Positions 39,475-51,055 of a stretch of 64,000 bases of DNA are shown here, one piece after another. Source of the stretch: Heligmosomoides polygyrus polygyrus. Lineage: Eukaryota > Nematoda > Chromadorea > Rhabditida > Heligmosomidae. The stretch is taken from contig OX377202.1 in NCBI GenBank assembly GCA_947396885.1, positions 79,890,643-79,954,642 on the forward strand, read 5' to 3'. Every line of letters begins with the position of its first letter. Position 1 is the first letter of the stretch. Both the position numbers and the translations under genes were made by a program. The notes under the pieces are model-generated. The model was given only the letters and a program-made list of their open reading frames with translations, was not told the DNA's origin and did not search any database.

Positions 39475-42400
39475 CGCCTACCTTGACTCGGCCGCACCTC
39501 ACAACTCGCACATGCTTCTTTCTCCCTCTCGGTCCCCTTCTCTTTCTAACCTCGATCGGTTCGTCGGTTATCTCCTCAGGACACACCCTTAACAGATCCA
39601 TCTGAACCCGCAAAGGTTCTTCCTCCCGTCCAATGCGCGTCACTAGCGCCGAGTTCTCGCTAGCTTCCAAAACTCTAAAGGGACCATCCCAATCCCAGGT
39701 CAATTTAGGGTGTCCTCTTTGTGCTTTTTTCCTTGGTAGTTTCATAAATACTCTCGCGCCTACTTTGGGAAGCCTTTGTAACTCTACCGCTTGGTTGGCA
39801 TCAAAATACTTCTTCATTTTCTCTCGATATCGCTCAGCGTGTTCTTGGACCTCCGTCCCTATAATTTGAAGTCCTCTGCACAATTCCGCTTTGTAGTCAT
39901 CCATATAGACACAGTATGCTGAGACCTCACTCTCTGGGATGACCGTCGAGGGGAGGTACGGGTCGAAACCGTACAACAGAAAGAACGGACTCTCTCCGGT
40001 AGCTTCATGAGGAGTGACATTGTACGCGTAAACCGCGTTGGGAAGCCAATAGTCCCAGTAGTCGGGGCGAACCACCTTTTTCTTCAGCACCCGCTGCAAT
40101 GTCCCTATGGCTCGTTCGCATACCCCATTCGCCCGGGAATCGTACCCCTTAGTCGTGGACCTCCTTATGCCCGCCACCTTGGCCAGCTCGTCCATGGCCT
40201 GTTTAACGAACTCGCCACCTAAGTCTGAATGTAGCTGCCGCGGCCAACGACCGTTTTCGCATACCCATCGTTGGTATATGACGGTCGCCACAGATTCGGC
40301 CCTATTATCCGGCAGAGCGTACGCCCCCAACCACTTGCTAAAGTGATCCACCAACACTAATATATACTTCATCCCAGTGGCGCTGAGGCCCATCTCTAGA
40401 ATGTCTACACATACTAGGTCGAAAGGTTTTACTGCCATCATAGGCTTCAATCTTGGGACCAGTTTCTGTCGCGGATTGGTCAGGAAACATTCGCGGCATC
40501 CTCGCATCCATTTGGCAATGTCCTGTTCCATCCCTTCCCAGAACACTCGTTTTCGCAACATTCTTACGATTTTCCTGGTCGCAAAATGGCCTGCAAGGTT
40601 TCCTCAATGGGCTTCCTCGAATACCTCCCTCCGCTTCGTTCTTGGCACCACCAACACAGGTTGTCCATCCTCTCTGACGAACTTCAAGTTCCCGTCCTCT
40701 AGGACAAAGTCTGTCCTCCTCTAGTTCCTTCAGCCACTCCCCAGGTTCCTCTGTGGCCGCCATGCATACCACTCTTTCGTCTCCCTCATCAATCTCCTCC
40801 ACCTCATGAGCAGGCCACGGTATTCCTCTGGACAGGGCGTCGGCCACCGGATTTGCCTTTCCCTTCACAGTATTCAATCTTCAGCTTGTATTGCTGAATC
40901 TCAAGTGCCCACCTTAACACACGACCGGATATGTTAGACCGCCTGAAAAGGGCCGTTAGCGGAAGGTGGTCTGTTCTTACCACCACTTCCGTTCCATACA
41001 CAAAGAAATGAAATTTCCGAAGAGCAAATACGACTGCCAAAGCTTCTGCGTCCGTTACGTGGTAATTGCGCTTGGCCTTAGTGAGACTACGGGAAGCAAA
41101 GAACACGGGATGTAACAACGTGTCTTCGCTCTCCTGGCACAACACGGCTCCTATTCCGCACTGAGACGCATCCGTGTAGATTACAAAAGGGCGTTTCCCG
41201 CTTCTTGTCCCCTCAGCATCCGGCTGAACCAACACCGGCGTACTTGTCATTGCTGCCTTTAACTGCTCGAATGCCTCCTCCTGCTCAGCTCCCCACTTCC
41301 AAGGCGCTCGCTGTCTGGTGAGGTTGAACAAAGGTCGTGCTGTTTTTGCGAAGTTCCAAATGAACTTTCTGTAATACCCGCACATCCCCAGGAAGGTCCT
41401 CATCTCAGCCAGGTTTCGAGGCCTCGGGTACTCCTGCACCTTTTTCACTTTATCTGGGTCGGTTCGCACCCCTTGGCCGTCTATCCGGTGTCCCAGGAAA
41501 GCAATCTCCTCCTCGAGGAAGTTGCATTTCTGCGGTTTGAGTTTTAAATTGGCCATCCGCAGTGCCTGTAGCACTTTCTGGATGACCTCGTAATGTCGCT
41601 TCTCTGTCTCGGTGGCTATGAGGATATCGTCGATGTAGACAAACAGCTCGTTGTCTTTTCGCTCGCCCAGCACTTTATCCATCATTCTTTGAAACTCCGC
41701 TGGGGACGTACTTAATCCGAATGGCAGAACAGTGAATTCAAATAACCCCTCCGACGTGGTAAACGCGCTCTTGGATTTCGCATCCGGCGACAGAGGGATC
41801 TGCCAGTACCCGGAGCACAGGTCCAAACTGGTAAATACCTTTTTGCCCTGTAGACTTTGCAACATGGCGTCCACGGTAGGCAAAGGATACGCGTCCTGCC
41901 GAGTGTGCTTGTTCAGTTCGCGGTAATCCACGCAGAGTCTCAACGAACCATCCTTTTTCCTCACTAGCACTACAGGGGCGCCCACGGAGAGTGGGAGCGT
42001 TCTATAATTCCCCGTTCCAGGAGGCCACTGAGGATCTCCTTCAATTCCGCTCTAGCCCCTAGAGGTACCGGCCTTGTCCGTTGTCGGATTGGCGCAGTGT
42101 TTCCTGTATCAATTTCATGGGTAACCAGTGGTGTCTGCGTAAGCTCCGAATCGTCTACCGCGAACACATCCTGATTCTCCTTTACGATATTCCACAACTC
42201 CGTAGGCATCGTCTTCTTCCTCCGATTCTGTGCCAATATCTCCCTTAACATGTCCATCCTATCCCCTTCCGAACGATCAGCCCGCGCCATGGTCAGCAAC
42301 TCTAAGGGCACGTCTTCCCCGTTGACCTCACTCCAGTCCTCTTCCTTTTCCTCCCATCTGCCCACAGCCTCTCCGAATCGTAGCACGGCAGGTTCTTCTT

Positions 42401-43337
42401 GCCCATTTAACACCGGCACCTCGACTACCCCGTCCGCTCCGACCTTACACACCCCAGATCGCAGCATCCCGTGCGTCGAGATTAGTAGGCACTCCTTACG
42501 CTGATCGCAGCCCTTTAACCGTACCCAACTAACTGACCCCGGGGCTACGTGAGTTCTACGCTCCACATACGCAACTCGGTCTTGCTTTCCCGTCGTACTT
42601 ATGGCATCCCGACTTCTGTTTCCACCATCGTCCTGATCGCCACACCTCACGTGCTTCGTCAGCGTGTATCCCAGGGCAGGGAGTACGTTAGTGCCCAATA
42701 TCAACACATCCTCCATGGCTCTCGTCACATACATTTTGGCGGCCACTTCTCGAGCGGGCTCGCCGCTCTCTCGCACCTTAACCTCAACAATAGCGACAAA
42801 CCGCATGAGCTTGCCAGATGCATCGCAGACGCGTAGTGATTTGTCCATTGAATGTTCAACCACTTCCCGGTCTATGTCGTATCCATCCTCCATCGCCGTG
42901 AGCAGCACGTTGGCCGGGATGATCGAAACTTCGGACCCCGTATCCAGTAAGCCCTTCCTTTTCCTTCCGAACACCTCAATAGATGTCGTGCACTTGCTCC
43001 CTATCAAAGGACACAACGCGGTGACGTCGGTTCCTGATTTCTCTGTTTCTTGTCTGCCTATCGCTCGGCAGGCCGGTTGCAGCAGACGCACTGACAACGA
43101 GGTCATCCCTCGGCTGTCCGCAGTCCCTGCTCGTGTTCCCTTTTCCGGACACTCTTTTGCTATATGGCCCGCCTCATGACACTTGTAGCACAACGGGGAA
43201 CGCTTGCTGGCACCGGCTCCTTGGGATCCCCCTTTTGGGTCCCTTGGTACTCTAGGCTCACCCATCCCTCTCTGCGGTTTTGGCCTACCCTCTTCTCCGC
43301 CGGTTCCTCTCTCGGACCTGGAGAACGCCCTACTATT
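39389..43337 (-). pseudogene. pol: Ty3/gypsy-like pol (protease, RT, RNase H, integrase), broken
   Basis: Order in element orientation: CCHC knuckle CYKCHEAGHIAKEC (about 43200), protease LLDTGSEVSII (about 42945), RT with VDYRELNK and FVYIDDILIA (about 41640), RNase H with YTDASQCGIGAVL, DAEALAVV and RTDHLPL (41190-40960), integrase with CRECF, FDLVCVDI, HSDLGGEF and NGVCERAIGTLQ (40500-40080). Integrase after RNase H is the Ty3/gypsy order. The frame is broken near 41980, near 40862 and near 40715, and by a stop just upstream of the integrase frame (about 40605). Pol begins in the same frame as gag after a TGA. The breaks could be decay or base-calling indels; the 98% LTR identity makes a young element plausible. 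Confidence 0.93.
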
Positions 43338-44636
43338 TCACAGCGATAGGTCCCGCCGCTCAATCCTCATTGCGGTCTGTTTCAGCCTTTCATACGCCTG
43401 ACCTTCACTCTCCAATGCCTTCATTAAATGATACGAGTCATTCCAATGGGCCAGGTGCTCATATAACAACTGAGCCCTCTGCGCGTCCAGCACCGCCTCA
43501 TCCATATGAGGATGCGCGCGTCGGGTCAACCGTTCCAACTCCACGCAGAAGTCGGCCACAGACTGCCCCTCCTTCATACGCAATTTCTTCAACTCTCCTA
43601 GCGCCACTATACGGTGGTTTCTTGCTTCAGCTCTGCATGCCCCCCTCAACGCCTCTACCTGGGCATCGAAACTACCCTCTCGTATCGCGGCCGGGAGAGC
43701 CTCATACTGTTTCCTAGCCCTACCTGTCAGCTTCGACCGCAGCAGCACGCCTCGCTCTGCTCCCGCCCAGCTATCCCTTGGGTATTTCAGCACGAAGCTC
43801 TCTAAAAACGCGTCGAACCCGTACGCGGGATCCTCTCCGCTATACGGACGTACCTCCGGAAGTGCTAAGTATCTGAGATACTGAGCCATTGGGTCGCTAC
43901 GGCCTATCTTGCTCACAATTCCTTCCACGCCGCTCTCCTTATTCTGTTCTATCGGAATCAACCCACCTCGGTGATCCCATTTGCTCGCTGTCCTGGGCTC
44001 GGCTGTCATCGTCCTTGCCTTGGATTCGTTGCCGCCGTAGCCAGCCTGTAACACTGTCATGTTTTTACTGGTTTCGGCTTCGGTCCGCAAAATCCTTAAG
44101 ATATCCGCGCTCCACCTGCGTCTACCTGGGTGCTCCTCTGCGGCACTCTCCTTCACGGTTCCCATTGGCAACTCCACTTGCTGACGGAGCCGCAGCAGTT
44201 CCGCTTCACGCTCCGCCAGTCGCTTCTTCACCTCAGCCAGTTCTTCCAACTCGCATCGTTGTCGGCTGGCCTCCTCCTGCAACAATGCATTTTCTCTAAC
44301 TAGTTCATCGAACCTCTGCACGAGACCCTCCACGGTAACCCCGTACGCCTCGCCCAGGCCTACCAACTCATCTCGCAACTCTAACAGTTCCGCAAGCCGT
44401 TCCACACCTTCCGCTCTACTACAGCAGCCTAAACTCTCGAGCACTATCTGCACGCATTTCTCCACTACGGCACTCTCTTTGCACCTCACTCGCAACGTGC
44501 CTAACTCGCTCATTGCTTCTTCCGTCGCCATTCTCCCTACCTGCTCGATTTTACCACGACCCGGGTGCCCACACCGCATAACCTTGGACACTTCGGCCAT
44601 CATTCTCACCTCAATATTATTGACAGCCTTCCTCAC
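43338..44636 (-). CDS. gag: Gag-like polyprotein of the LTR element
   Basis: A frame of about 432 codons upstream of pol. The N-terminal half is Glu/Lys/Arg-rich and heptad-like around 44400-44180 (ENALLQEEASRQRCELEELA), a likely coiled coil. The C-terminal half has the retrotransposon capsid pattern (YLRYLALPEVRPYSGED, then DSWAGAERGVLLRSKLTGRA, then AQLLYEHLAHWNDSYHLMKA). It stops at TGA and the next codons continue in frame into the zinc-knuckle region of pol. The listed start is a GTG; a short upstream frame (44869-44633) in another phase may hold the true N-terminus, so the start is uncertain. Confidence 0.8.
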   Translation of the reverse strand: MRKAVNNIEVRMMAEVSKVMRCGHPGRGKIEQVGRMATEEAMSELGTLRVRCKESAVVEKCVQIVLESLGCCSRAEGVERLAELLELRDELVGLGEAYGVTVEGLVQRFDELVRENALLQEEASRQRCELEELAEVKKRLAEREAELLRLRQQVELPMGTVKESAAEEHPGRRRWSADILRILRTEAETSKNMTVLQAGYGGNESKARTMTAEPRTASKWDHRGGLIPIEQNKESGVEGIVSKIGRSDPMAQYLRYLALPEVRPYSGEDPAYGFDAFLESFVLKYPRDSWAGAERGVLLRSKLTGRARKQYEALPAAIREGSFDAQVEALRGACRAEARNHRIVALGELKKLRMKEGQSVADFCVELERLTRRAHPHMDEAVLDAQRAQLLYEHLAHWNDSYHLMKALESEGQAYERLKQTAMRIERRDLSL

Positions 44637-44952
44637 TCGTCACATGCTTGGAGGCTCGCTGGCTGGTCTTCTCCGCACAGTTTGCGGAATTCTTCTTCGA
44701 GGTCGTCCGCAATCATCTCGACGTCGGTCATGTTAGTATCTCGCGTCCTGCGCGAATCTTTAACAGCAACAGATTCAGCCGGCTCATCGCGATCTGCACA
44801 CGTCTGACCGCTCGTAATCGATTCGCCAATCGGTGCCGGCTCCATCACTTCCGAGCTCCTACCACACACTCCACAGGACAGCTTAGGACCAGCTCGGAAA
44901 TCACCCTTGTCTTCGTCTTTGCCGCACCGCTAACTCGCTGGTCTACTTGGGT

Positions 44953-44969
44953 CACCGGATTGGCCCCCA
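44953..44969 (-). other. Primer-binding site
   Basis: TGGGGGCCAATCCGGTG follows immediately after the 5' LTR in element orientation. TGG complements the CCA end of a tRNA. I cannot name the tRNA. Confidence 0.65.
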
Positions 44970-45325
44970 AGTTGGTTCGTTGGCACCCAAGTGACGCGTT
45001 AAATCCTTGTAGGTTTCCCAGCGAGTGGACGGTGTCGCACAACGGTAAGAACAGGTTTATTGAACACAACAAAACGATCACGAACGACAAAGAAGAAGAA
45101 AAAGGAATGAAGGAATGGGTCCTTAAATCGAGGCGTACAAGGAGACTTTCGCGGGAACGTTGCGTTGGAGATGACGGCAGGAAGGGTAACCTCCTCGTAG
45201 ATCCACTGGAACCTAGAATAACCACACAAAAAAACTCGGCCACGGAGACCCCCTGAGCCGCCCGCTACGGTTCCCGCGCCTTTCTTGGCGCCGCCGCACC
45301 ATTTCTTGATCAGCTATTGACCTAC
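44970..45325 (-). repeat. Long terminal repeat, 5' copy (outer end truncated)
   Basis: Matches 38261-38616 but lacks the first about 23 bases present in the other LTR (TGTTGGAATAGTGATGACGG...). LINE sequence resumes directly at 45326. Because this end is deleted, no 4-5 bp target duplication of the LTR element can be found. Confidence 0.88.
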
Positions 45326-46903
45326 ATGCGATTATTTCGAGGGAATTTCGACTGAAGAGTTCCCTCATCCGGCTGTTCCTTCTGTGGCTCCTATCCACGG
45401 TCCCGTCCACAAAATCACTGTGGAGGAAACTGACGCGGCTCTGAGGTTGATGAGACCAAGCAAGGCGACTGGTCCAGATGACTTGCCAGTTGACTTATGG
45501 AAGTCGAAGTTCTGGTAGTTCTGCTGAGTTGTTGGCCAAGTTTTTCAACCAGGTTGTAGCGGAGAAGAAGGTGCCTGATGTTTGGCAGGAAAGTACGACG
45601 ATCCCGATTTGGAAGAAGAAGGGCAGCCCTGCAGACTGCTCAAATTACCGTCCGATTCGGTTGCTCTCGCACAGCATGAAGATCTTCGAGCGAATAGCCG
45701 ACTTCGCGAAATCGTCAAGCTTTCCAGCAATCAGTGCGGCTTCGTGGCTGGTTGTGGCACTATCGATGCCATACATGTCGCCCCTCTTCTGGTAGAGAAG
45801 CATCGCGAGAAACAGAGGCTGGTGCATATCGCCTTTCTCGACTTGGAGAAGGCCTTCGATCGCGAACAGCGTGAGGTTATATGGTACGCCCTAATACAGC
45901 ACGGTGTTCCCGAAGAACTTGTAGAGTGGGTGCAAATGCTATACTCTCGTCCAAAGAGTCGTGTGCAAGCTGCAGCTGGAACCTCAATGAAGTTTCCCAT
46001 CTCTGTTGGGGTGCACCAGGGTTCTGCGCTTTCTCCACTTCTCTTTGTTGTCGTCATGGATGCCATTACTCGAGATGCTCAAAAGCCCGTCCCTTGGACG
46101 TTGCTATATTTTGATGACGTGATGCTCGCCTGCGAAGACAAAGGTGAGCTCGAGCGAGAGGTGCAAGCTTGGTGCGACCGCCTGGCCATGTTCGGACTCA
46201 AATTGAACGTCAAGAAGACCGAGTATTTCACGACTGACGTAAATGAGTCCAGCTCCATTAACATTAACGGTACTGAGCTTGCACGCACTTCGGTGTTTAA
46301 ATACTTGGGATCAGCACTAGCCTCTGATGGAAGTCTGATGGTTGAAGTGAACTCACGCGTGAGTGCAGCTTGGTCGAAGTGGCTCTCGTTGACTGGAGTA
46401 CTCTGCGAAAAGAAGATCCCAGAGCACCTGAAGTCGAAGATTTACAGAGCCGTCGTGCGGCCAGTAGCGATGTACGGCGCTGAGTGTTGGCCTGCGACTA
46501 AGGAAGTTGAAACGCGCCTCAGCGTCATGGAGACGAAGATGCTGCGCTGGATGGCTGGAGTCACGCTTCTGGACCGCATCCGAAACGAGGCTATTCGGCA
46601 GAAGTTCGGTGTCGCGCCGATAGCGGACAAGATGCGCGAAGCTCGCTTGCGATGGGACGGCCACGTTCTGCATGGGAAAGGAAGGCAGTGTCCGTAAGAT
46701 TGGCCTTAATTTCGTAGTGTCTGGAAAGCGGCCTAGAGGGCGCCCGAATCAGCGCTGGGCTGATACGTTACACAAGGACTTTAAAGTAGCTGGTGTCCAC
46801 CCGGATCTAGCACGGGATCGGGAAAGATGGTGACATGGCACCAGAAAAGCGGACCCCGCCATGAAGCGGGACAAACGCTGAAGAAGAAGAAGAAGATGAT
46901 GAT

Positions 46904-46920
46904 GATGAATAGAGAACCTG
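46904..46920. repeat. Target-site duplication of the LINE (right copy)
   Basis: Exact repeat of 36730-36746 following the (GAT)n tail; the first bases merge with the tail. Confidence 0.9.
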
Positions 46921-48300
46921 CAAAAAATTTCATTTCAAGCGACTTATTGAAAACATGCACTTGAGGGCTTTCAAATGTGTTAAAACAACTGAGCAAAGGT
47001 TTTCACTCTGCGATTTTCTTTGAGAATCAGTTGATCTACCGACGACTAGCCGCCTGTCGTGCCCCTGGCTGGCCGCCGCCGGCATCGGTAACGGTGGTCC
47101 AGACCCGAGGCCACGTGTGTGGCAGAATCGGTGGGGACTTACAGACCGCTTATGCTCCTTTCCAGCCACGCAGCACCAACTACGTAGGGCCCTGCTGCTC
47201 CAACCGAGCCATGGGGACGGAACTGCGATGGACTTTAGTTCCGGACCGGTCTACGACTCTGCGCTTACTTCCCCGCACGTCCCTGTGCCTTTCCCTTTTC
47301 TCATAGTATTGCGATCAATAAAGACGTTGGCGTCCACCAGTCTTCACGTAGCTCCCGCAAACACAGATAGACATACAGATTTACTATACTACACATTACT
47401 AACTCTTAAGACACGCATAACTACTAGTCACGCAACCTGATCATCTACACTCACTAAGGGAATCCCCAACAGCAGCTAGGGTCCGGCGAGATCCTGCCTG
47501 GAGCGTGTGCCCACGAGGCGGTGCTCCTCGCCTCGCACCTGCGGTGATCTCTACTGGCCTCCATGCCAAGGTAGATCCTCCTCGGTTCTAGCTCCTCCTC
47601 GATGCTGCGGTAGAATCAGCACGCTCCAGACTCCATGACGTCCAGCGGATAGTGACGAGAGGCGACGACCGGATCGACCGTCCGGGGCGGCGGCAGCAGG
47701 CGAAGAATGAAGCCCCGCGCGCGTTCATACTTCGTGGCAGCGAATCGATGCTGCGTATCACACGGGCTTGCGCGGCAGGACGCGGTGGGCGCAGAGACTG
47801 CGTCCTTCAAGAGTCGTGGCGAAAATCATGGCACCGTCCAACACTGGTTTGGTGTATTGTCCCAAACCCGAAAACGATAACGCATCGCTCACGCACGGCT
47901 GTCGAAACGACTGAACGCTGGAGCTCATCTCAGAACGAATCGTGCGGAAATACTACTTCTTTAGCTTGCAGTTTTATGCGGAAAAGGAATATTCAAGATT
48001 AGGTACAACGTTCTGCTCAGTCCTTACCTATCTATGAGCCTCTAGGGATCTTTTTGAGTACTGCTTCGCACAGTTGGAATTCAAGGATAAAAGTTGAACG
48101 AACCCCAGATTGAGACATGGTCAAGCTTGAGGTTCGGGAATCGAAGGGGGGAGGGTCGTACTGTGGCCTCGTCTGGAGGGGAGGGGGATCGTGCTTTTCC
48201 GGTTTTGGCAGAGGATTCTCTCTTATTCTTCAGGTTTTTAGGTGATGTTTTTAATCCTTAATAAGTAGTTTTTTCGGGAACGCCTATGAAGGTGTGGAGT
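46921..48300. other. Intergenic, GC-rich patches, no supported gene
   Basis: GC-rich stretches at 47040-47300 and 47460-47830 contain short ORFs but no recognised domain or convincing splice structure. AATAAA occurs at 47318 after a C/T-rich stretch. Possibly old repeats; not identified. Confidence 0.4.
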
Positions 48301-48349
48301 CTCTCCTTCATCCCGCGAATTGTAAAAATTAATATAAAAAAGTTTTAAA

Positions 48350-49060
48350 TAATGATTGTATTATTCTTTAAAAATAAAGATTTTCCGCCGGCAGATTTGG
48401 AGTCAATGAGAACTTTCCATTTTTTCAGTTTTTTTTTTCAGGAAGTCATGGACGCGACAGTTTTCTGCCTGAACGAGCGACATCTACGTCCTAAATTGCC
48501 ATCTAAAAAATTTGAAGTGTCAATTGTTAAGGAAAATTGAGTGATTTTCCTATAAGGTTTTTGAAAGCGCTCTTAGAAGCGATGACGGAGTGGCAACCGG
48601 AGGATGGACTTGTCACGAAAGCAATTTTCTCTATTCCGCAGGAAATAGCATCAGAAAGTGGAGTTGTACCAAATAAAGTTTTAATCCACAGTTTGACACA
48701 CGGTAGTAAAACCTGACGATCCACTGTATGAACAGACGCTCTGATTTGTATGATTTGCCGAAAATTTTCGACACCGTCAATTACATGGAGGCCGCTATTT
48801 TTACAGCCTGCTTTTTAAAGCGTAGAACCCACACTTCTTATTGTTTTAAAAGCTTTGTGAATTTTTCAGAAATGTCGCACAACTCCGAAATATGGTAGGT
48901 TACGTGGAGCCATTGCGTTCTCCGGTATCACCGATCGCCACTGAAGGATGGACTTCTCGCGGCAATTTCTACCTTCTGGAGGAAGAGCATCAGAGAGTGA
49001 AAACTGTGCCATCTTAGAGTTCAAGATGTGACTAATATATAATCAAAAACTAAGCTTCTT
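48350..49060. repeat. Degenerate direct repeats
   Basis: GAGGATGGACTTGTCACG.AAAGCAATTTTC..ATTCCGCAGGAAATAGCATCAGAAAGTG near 48600 and GAAGGATGGACTTCTCGCG.GCAATTTCTACCTTCTGGAGG near 48942 align as diverged copies about 340 bp apart. No coding sense is apparent. Confidence 0.55.
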
Positions 49061-49299
49061 CGCAGCCATCTCCGATGTGTTGAGGGAGGATCGATTTTCA
49101 AATTCTCATATGTCATTAAAAATAAAGTTTTTACTTGAAGCAGATTACGCGCACAGTTGAAATATTGCGACAAAAAGTTACAAGTTTTGCTCAATGCACA
49201 GTGTAAAACTCATGGTTTTCTGAAACGAATAGATTGGATCGACCACTGGTCGATATGGCACCGACGTCATGGGAGCGACGAAATTCGACTTTCACAAAA

Positions 49300-50240
49300 A
49301 TGAGTAGTAACTGAGTATAAAAATGAGTATGACTCGGTAAGTTTTCCAGGATTTGAAAAAGTCAGTGGCTTTTTAAAAATAAGAAGAAAAGGACTTTTTC
49401 ATGGTATGAAAATCGGTTTTAAAACTCTAGGACTTCATACGGGGCGGAGGCTTTCGATTTTTGAGCGAAAAAATTGAAGTGATTTTGTATAAATAATTAT
49501 ACCCCGGTAAGTTTTTCGAATTTTAAAAGATTTAATAGCTTTTTGAAAACTAGAGGAAATGCGCTTTTGAACCATACAAAAATTAGTTTTCAACAGGGAG
49601 GTCTTCATAGGGGGCGGTGGGGGTTCGAATTCTGGTTTATTGTTCCAGAAATACGTGCCAAAGATCGAACCCCCCGCCCCATATGAAGACCCCTTTTTTG
49701 ATAACTGATTTTTGTATGTTTAGAAAGACTCTTTCCTCTATTTTTCAAAAAGCAATTGTGAATTTTGAATTTCAAAAAGCGAACCGAGTTATGATCAAAT
49801 TTGTGAAGAACTGCTCGTAGATTCTTCACCGTCGACACTGGAGTGATTTCATAAAAATGATCATAACTCGGTTTGTTTTTAGAAATTCGAAAATTCCTAT
49901 TGCTTTCTAAAAAATAGAGGAAATATGCTAACTGACCATGCATGAAACGTTTTTCAATAAGGAGGACTGAGGAGTTGAGGAGATTTCTGGTCGATTTTTG
50001 GCAAAAATCGACCAGAAATCGAACCCCCTGCCCCCTATGAAGACCTCCCTGCTGAAAGCTAATTTCTATATGGTTCGAAAGCGCATTTTCTCTAGTTTTT
50101 GAAAAGCAATTGGGATTTTCGAAATCCAAAAATGAACCGAGTTATGGACATTTCTTGTGAAACCGTGACCAGAGGAGTTGGTCGGCCATCACCGGAGTCA
50201 TTGGAGTGATTTCACAAAAAATGTCCATGGTCGTACCGGA
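49300..50240. repeat. Cluster of alternating inverted repeats (fold-back family)
   Basis: Units bounded by ATAACTCGGTTTG (plus) and CGAACCGAGTTATGA (minus) face each other repeatedly. Internal shared blocks are AGAGGAAATGCGCTTT / GAAAGCGCATTTTCTCT and the G-rich GGAGGTCTTCATAGGGGGCG with its complement. One unit is centred on a near-perfect hairpin, GATTTCTGGTCGATTTTTGG and CAAAAATCGACCAGAAATC (about 49979-50018). At least one and a half fold-backs of about 300-330 bp lie in tandem. Confidence 0.8.
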
Positions 50241-50448
50241 TTCACTCTGGGAAGGGGGAGAGGAGAGTCGTAAATTTTCGGGAAAATCGAACCCTACGCT
50301 TGACTCTGATTAGAGATCATCGCCATCTAATACATTTGTCGAACTTACGACTCGTTAGTCCTAGCCCAGCCGAGTGCTTTTTATCGAACATCGGTTTGCC
50401 TTCATTAGGCAGACAATGCTTAGAAGATACAGGATTTTTTGAGACAGT

Positions 50449-51055
50449 CTTCTTCTTCTTCTTCTTCTTCTTCTTCTTCTCCAGCGTTTATCCCGCATCG
50501 TAGCGGGGTCCGCTATTCTGGTGTTATGGTATGACGCCACCTTTCCCGATCCAGCGCCAGATCAGGGAGAATACCAGTAATTTTCAAGTCCGTATGTAAC
50601 GTATCTAACCAGGGCTGCTTCGGACGCCCTCTAGGCCGCTTTCCTATTGCCTCGAAGTTAAGGTCTATATTGCGGACGCTGTCTTCCTTTCCACGCAGAA
50701 CGTGGTCGTACCATAGTTAGCGAGCTTCGCGCATCTTGTCGGCTATCGGCGCGACACCGAACTTCTGCCGAATAGCATCATTGATGCGGTCCAGGCGCGT
50801 AACTCCTGGCATCCAGCGCAGCATCTTCGTCTCCACGTTGAGGCGCGTCGCAGGCCAACACTCAGCTCACATCGCTACCGGCCGGACGACGGCTCTATAT
50901 ATTTTCGACTTCAGGTGCTCTGGGATCTTCCTATCGCAGAGCACGCCAGTCAACGAGCGCCACTTGGACCAAGTTGCACTCACGCGTGAATTCACTTCAA
51001 CCATTAGTTTGCCGTCAGACGTGACTGCTGATCCCAGATACTTAAAGACCGCAGT
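50449..51055 (-). mobile_element. APE-type LINE, 5'-truncated copy
   Basis: (TTC)n at 50449-50480 is the complement of the (GAA)n tail of the 36.7-46.9 kb LINE. Beyond it, the minus strand encodes [40 protein letters not shown] and VVRPVAM, matching the same C-terminal region. Frameshifts are present and it is inactive. Confidence 0.9.

Larger units (their letters stand above)
36747..46903 (+). mobile_element. APE-type LINE, full length but split by an LTR retrotransposon
   Basis: 36747-38260 is the 5' half (endonuclease) and 45326-46903 the 3' half (reverse transcriptase), about 3.1 kb without the insert. Endonuclease: RVATLNVGTLTAR near 37050, AVQKTRW near 37140 (the usual catalytic Glu of QET is Lys), YAPQTG and AGDLNGHVG in the next frame. 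Reverse transcriptase: KKKGSPADCSNYRPI, AFLDLEKAFD, VGVHQGSALSPLLF, YFDDVMLA (YxDD box) and the C-terminal [20 protein letters not shown]. It ends in (GAA)n(GAT)n at about 46878-46906. At least three frameshifts are present, so it is inactive. I place it among RTE/CR1-like APE LINEs without assigning a clade. Confidence 0.92.

Noticed and set aside
39633..44299. Plus-strand ORFs of 60-170 codons
   Set aside because: They are antisense shadows of the minus-strand gag-pol, which has recognisable domains.
47616..48002. GC-rich ORFs on both strands
   Set aside because: Composition explains the open frames; no motif, splice or start context supports a gene.
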